From Branchipolynoe longqiensis (lineage: Eukaryota; Annelida; Polychaeta; Phyllodocida; Polynoidae): a DNA stretch of 64,000 nt. The position numbers and the translations under genes were made by a program. Location of the stretch: NCBI GenBank assembly GCA_030323885.1, contig CM059187.1, forward strand, positions 134,318,029 to 134,382,028. The letters are read 5' to 3'. Of this stretch, positions 61,362 to 64,000 are shown piece by piece (the stretch's first letter is position 1; the number at the start of each line of letters is the position of its first letter). Below the pieces are notes generated by a model. The model made no database searches and was not told where the DNA came from. It saw only the letters and a program-made list of their open reading frames with translations.

Positions 61362-61819
61362 GTAAGCTTTGTTAGAATGTGTTATTTACTTTAGACCTTT
61401 GTCAAAATGGTTTAATATTGATGAACTGATTGTTTCCTCATACTCCTGTTGCTTGGCTTAATATCGATTTATACAAATATAGACCTTATACTTACAATAG
61501 TCAACACTAGTACCAATTTGAAGTTTTTTCTACACAGCACCCACTAGCTCCCTTATATGCACCCACAAATGCTAACCATACAGGTCAAGCCATTTGTTAT
61601 AGAACTTTCCACAGGCCTTCATACAGATAACCTACTCCAGTTCAATTACTATAATATTTATATAAAACTCCATTTTATATTTCACATAATTATATCCAAT
61701 TATATATGATTATATATATTTACATAGTTATGTGCTACCGTTTAGATGGCCTGTAAAGCAGATTTCTCTTCTCTAGATGTATAAGGCTAACTGTTGTATT
61801 GATTGTTATTTCTGAATAG

Positions 61820-62061
61820 CAAGTGAAAGTTAGCAAGGTACTGAAATCCACCTATGAGGAGCTAGCTTACAACATCACCAAACCGTGTCGGTCAGACTTG
61901 GAGCGAGCACGGGCCATCTTCACGTGGCTTACAGCTATTGACCCTGCTACCTTTGTCCAAGGGGTGACGGTTAAGCCAAAGGAGGGCTCACCTCTGGAGT
62001 ACCTACATCGTATCAAAGATCGGAAAGGAAACAAGGCCTACATGTATTCCTATCTCTGCTT
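61820..62061 (+). CDS. Kyphoscoliosis-peptidase/hillarin-like gene, exon b
   Basis: The acceptor GAATAG ends at 61819 and the donor GTAAGA starts at 62062. Eighty codons plus two bases begin QVKVSKVLKSTYEELAYNIT, then SDLERARAIFTWLTAID, which is the family's helix before the catalytic region. Then comes GSPLEYLHRIKDRKGNKAYM. At the point where active members have Gly-x-Cys before an aromatic residue, this reads KGNKAYMY, so the nucleophile Cys appears replaced. A long intron follows. Confidence 0.85.
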
Positions 62062-62088
62062 GTAAGACATGAACTTAATATGGATATA

Positions 62089-62281
62089 CAGTAAAACCTC
62101 TCTAAGTCGACCGACCATAGAACCGACTTTAAATGGTCCATTTGGGGAGGTAGTCAGTTTAGGGAGTTTCTCTCATCGTTACAATGGTATTGTATGGGCA
62201 ATCGTTTGGGACCCAAATAAAGTGATCGATATAGGGGAGTGGTTGATCTGTGGAGGTGGTCAGTTAGAGAGGTTTTTACTG
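62089..62281. mobile_element. pogo/Tigger-like MITE in intron
   Basis: The ends are CAGTAAAACCTCTCTAAG and the complement of GAGAGGTTTTTACTG. About 193 bp, non-coding. TA precedes the left end; the right flank is AATATA, so the TA duplication is not clean. It sits about 30 bp after the exon b donor. Confidence 0.7.
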
Positions 62282-62814
62282 AATATAGATTAATAAAGGT
62301 GCTGTGATATACAGTAGTACCTGATTTTAAATGACAACTCTGCATTCAGAACAATGTTTTCCGACATACTAAGTGTCTTCTCATCTGATGGAGAGTCAAA
62401 TGAGACGAAATGGTTTGTATATTGACAAATTCGTCGATCACTGAGGTCGCTAAAGACAGATATTTCTTTATGTGTTGTTGCCATGCTACTCATCGACCAT
62501 ATATATACTGCAGTGATTTGAAATATCCCTCTATCTAGAAAAAATATAAATTACTAGCGCCGCAGATGGTATTGACACCAGTTACAATGTATATAGAACA
62601 GTTTACTTGCATGCAGTTTTGATAACATGGGGATAGTAGATCACCTACACGAACCTACTGAACTTGGTAGAAGGGGGGGCTAATATTTAGTTTTGAAATT
62701 GGACAGGATTGCACAGCATATGATCCGTTAGTTTACACCCCATATTGAATTATACTAATGGATTAACTAATTGTATTGCGTATTGTACATTCGAATATTG
62801 TTTCTGCATTACAG

Positions 62815-64000
62815 AGCATCAGGAGTTCCCAGTGTCCTCATCAATGGCATTAACAAGAGCTCAGCTTACAAGATCGGCAGTGCTATTGTCAAGGAGGAGT
62901 TGGCTGCACAATGGAATGCTGTGTTGATAGACAACCAGTGGCGGCTTGTAGACACCTTTTGGGGGTCTGCAAGCACACCTGACAACAGCCACAATGATTG
63001 GCAGCTACTGCATGACACACAAAAGACTGACAGCGCCATAGTTGACTTTGATCCCGAGGAAACCCATATGCTGAATGAGTTTTTCTTTCTTCCTGACCCT
63101 TGGATGCTCATCAGCACTCACTTTCCAGATGACGTGCAATGGCAAATGCTCGAGACACCCATTGAAATCCCAATGTTTGAGAAGCAGGCCTATCTCCGTG
63201 ACAGGTTCTTTGATATTGATGCACAACTCATCGATCAAAGTCTCCCCCATTGCGTCAACGAAGCAAAGCTTGGCGAGATTGACCTCGTGTTTGGTATACC
63301 GGCAGTAAATTCCCAATACCTCCAGTTCGCATACCAGATTTACCAAGAAAGGGGTCAAGCTTTACCGGATGAGTACTCACTAAAGCAGTATGTTCTTTAT
63401 CAGAAGAAGGCAGAAGTTGTGTCCTTCAATGTTCAATTCCCAGTGGATGGTCGCTTTAAAATAGACATATTTGGAAAGGATAAAGCACAGGATGAAACCA
63501 TGGAACTCGTGGCATCGTACATTGTGAATGCAATTGCAAAAGAAGGAGCTCAGCCACTTCCTGATGAACCTGAGATAGGTTGGGGTGCTGGAACAGAGAT
63601 GGAGGAGAAAGGTTTGGAGACAGATAATAACGATGGCCTCATTGAGACTAAAGATGGCTGTGTTGAGTTGCGCTTCCACAAAAGCAACCCACTATCAGTG
63701 ATGCAGGCTATGCGGCACAACGCAATTGAAGACTGGCTATTGCAACACAGTTCTGTCATCTGGGAAGATGGTGATGATGTGGTGGTTAACATTCGCCTCC
63801 CAGAGCCTGGACAGTACGCTTTTAAATTGTATGCAGATGATCCAAACAATGAGGGTGAGTTGGATAACATCTGCAACTACCTCTTGAGGTCTGTGAACCC
63901 AAATATGACTCCAAACCTATTCCCTAAGCTGCATAAGTGGGTGCTGGGTAAAGGACGCTACGCTGAAGAACTTAATGTAAAGGCAGAGAGTAACCCAGAA
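62815..64000 (+). CDS. Kyphoscoliosis-peptidase/hillarin-like gene, exon c (runs off window)
   Basis: The acceptor ATTACAG ends at 62814 and restores phase with exon b. The frame is open for 395 codons to the window end. It continues the transglutaminase-like domain: ASGVPSVLINGINKSSAYKI, AAQWNAVLIDNQWRLVDTFW. In active relatives the Trp-Asn is preceded by His-Ala; here it is Ala-Gln, so His seems lost while the Asp of RLVD remains. A KY-family C-terminal part follows, with FFFLPDPWMLISTHFPDD, then a beta-rich repeat region (VSFNVQFPVDGRFKIDIFGK; VVVNIRLPEPGQYAFKLYAD). Members act in the cytoskeleton and muscle (KY) or with septins (hillarin). I expect a non-catalytic scaffold. Confidence 0.85.

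Overview
The window is animal nuclear DNA. Genes are interrupted by GT-AG introns, the DNA is about 40% GC, and almost all of it is transposable elements, mostly eroded. The mixture (Ty3/Gypsy, tyrosine-recombinase, CR1/L2-like, RTE-like and I/Nimb-like retroelements, a tRNA-derived SINE and many short inverted-repeat elements) fits a marine invertebrate such as a lophotrochozoan or invertebrate deuterostome. The sequence alone does not let me name a species. Two runs of exactly 500 N (10097-10596, 46889-47388) are assembly gaps.

Layout. 1-6689: a minus-strand Ty3/Gypsy element (Gypsy-1) with both LTRs at least partly present, broken by several nested DNA elements. 6690-8200: a MADF-like exon and a gag/protease-like relic. 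8.2-16.8 kb: mostly non-coding, with SINEs and a series of inverted-repeat elements (MITEs). 16.9-18.5 kb: an RTE-like LINE inside a 15-bp minisatellite. 18.9-21.3 kb: a MITE and a tandem satellite interrupted by a SINE. 22.1-23.6 kb: a minus-strand pseudogene of an asteroid/XPG-like protein family. 23.7-29.7 kb: Gypsy-2 copy A with two LTRs, itself interrupted by a plus-strand LINE. 29.7-32.2 kb: a third, ruined Gypsy lineage. 32.6-40.3 kb: two LINEs, one minus and nearly intact, one plus, A-rich and broken. 40.4-43.1 kb: SINE pieces and MITEs. 43.2-47.5 kb: a gag-like pseudogene cut by a PAT/DIRS-type tyrosine-recombinase retrotransposon in the opposite direction. 47.6-49.9 kb: a minus LINE. 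50.4-54.4 kb: Gypsy-2 copy C, truncated at its 5' end. 54.4-61 kb: repeats and unique-looking sequence.

The only convincing host gene is at the right end. Three exons (61248-61361, 61820-62061, 62815 to beyond 64000) encode a kyphoscoliosis-peptidase/hillarin-like protein with a transglutaminase-like fold. The Cys and His of its expected catalytic triad seem to be replaced, so it may be a pseudoenzyme.

The best leads are three MITEs with different ends but the same exact 4-bp CCGG target duplication; a group of MITEs whose interiors are built from one short CpG-rich word repeated in both orientations; a short gag segment transplanted into the RNaseH-integrase junction of one Gypsy-2 copy; and the probable pseudoenzyme. 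I found no bacterial-type system, CRISPR array or defence locus.
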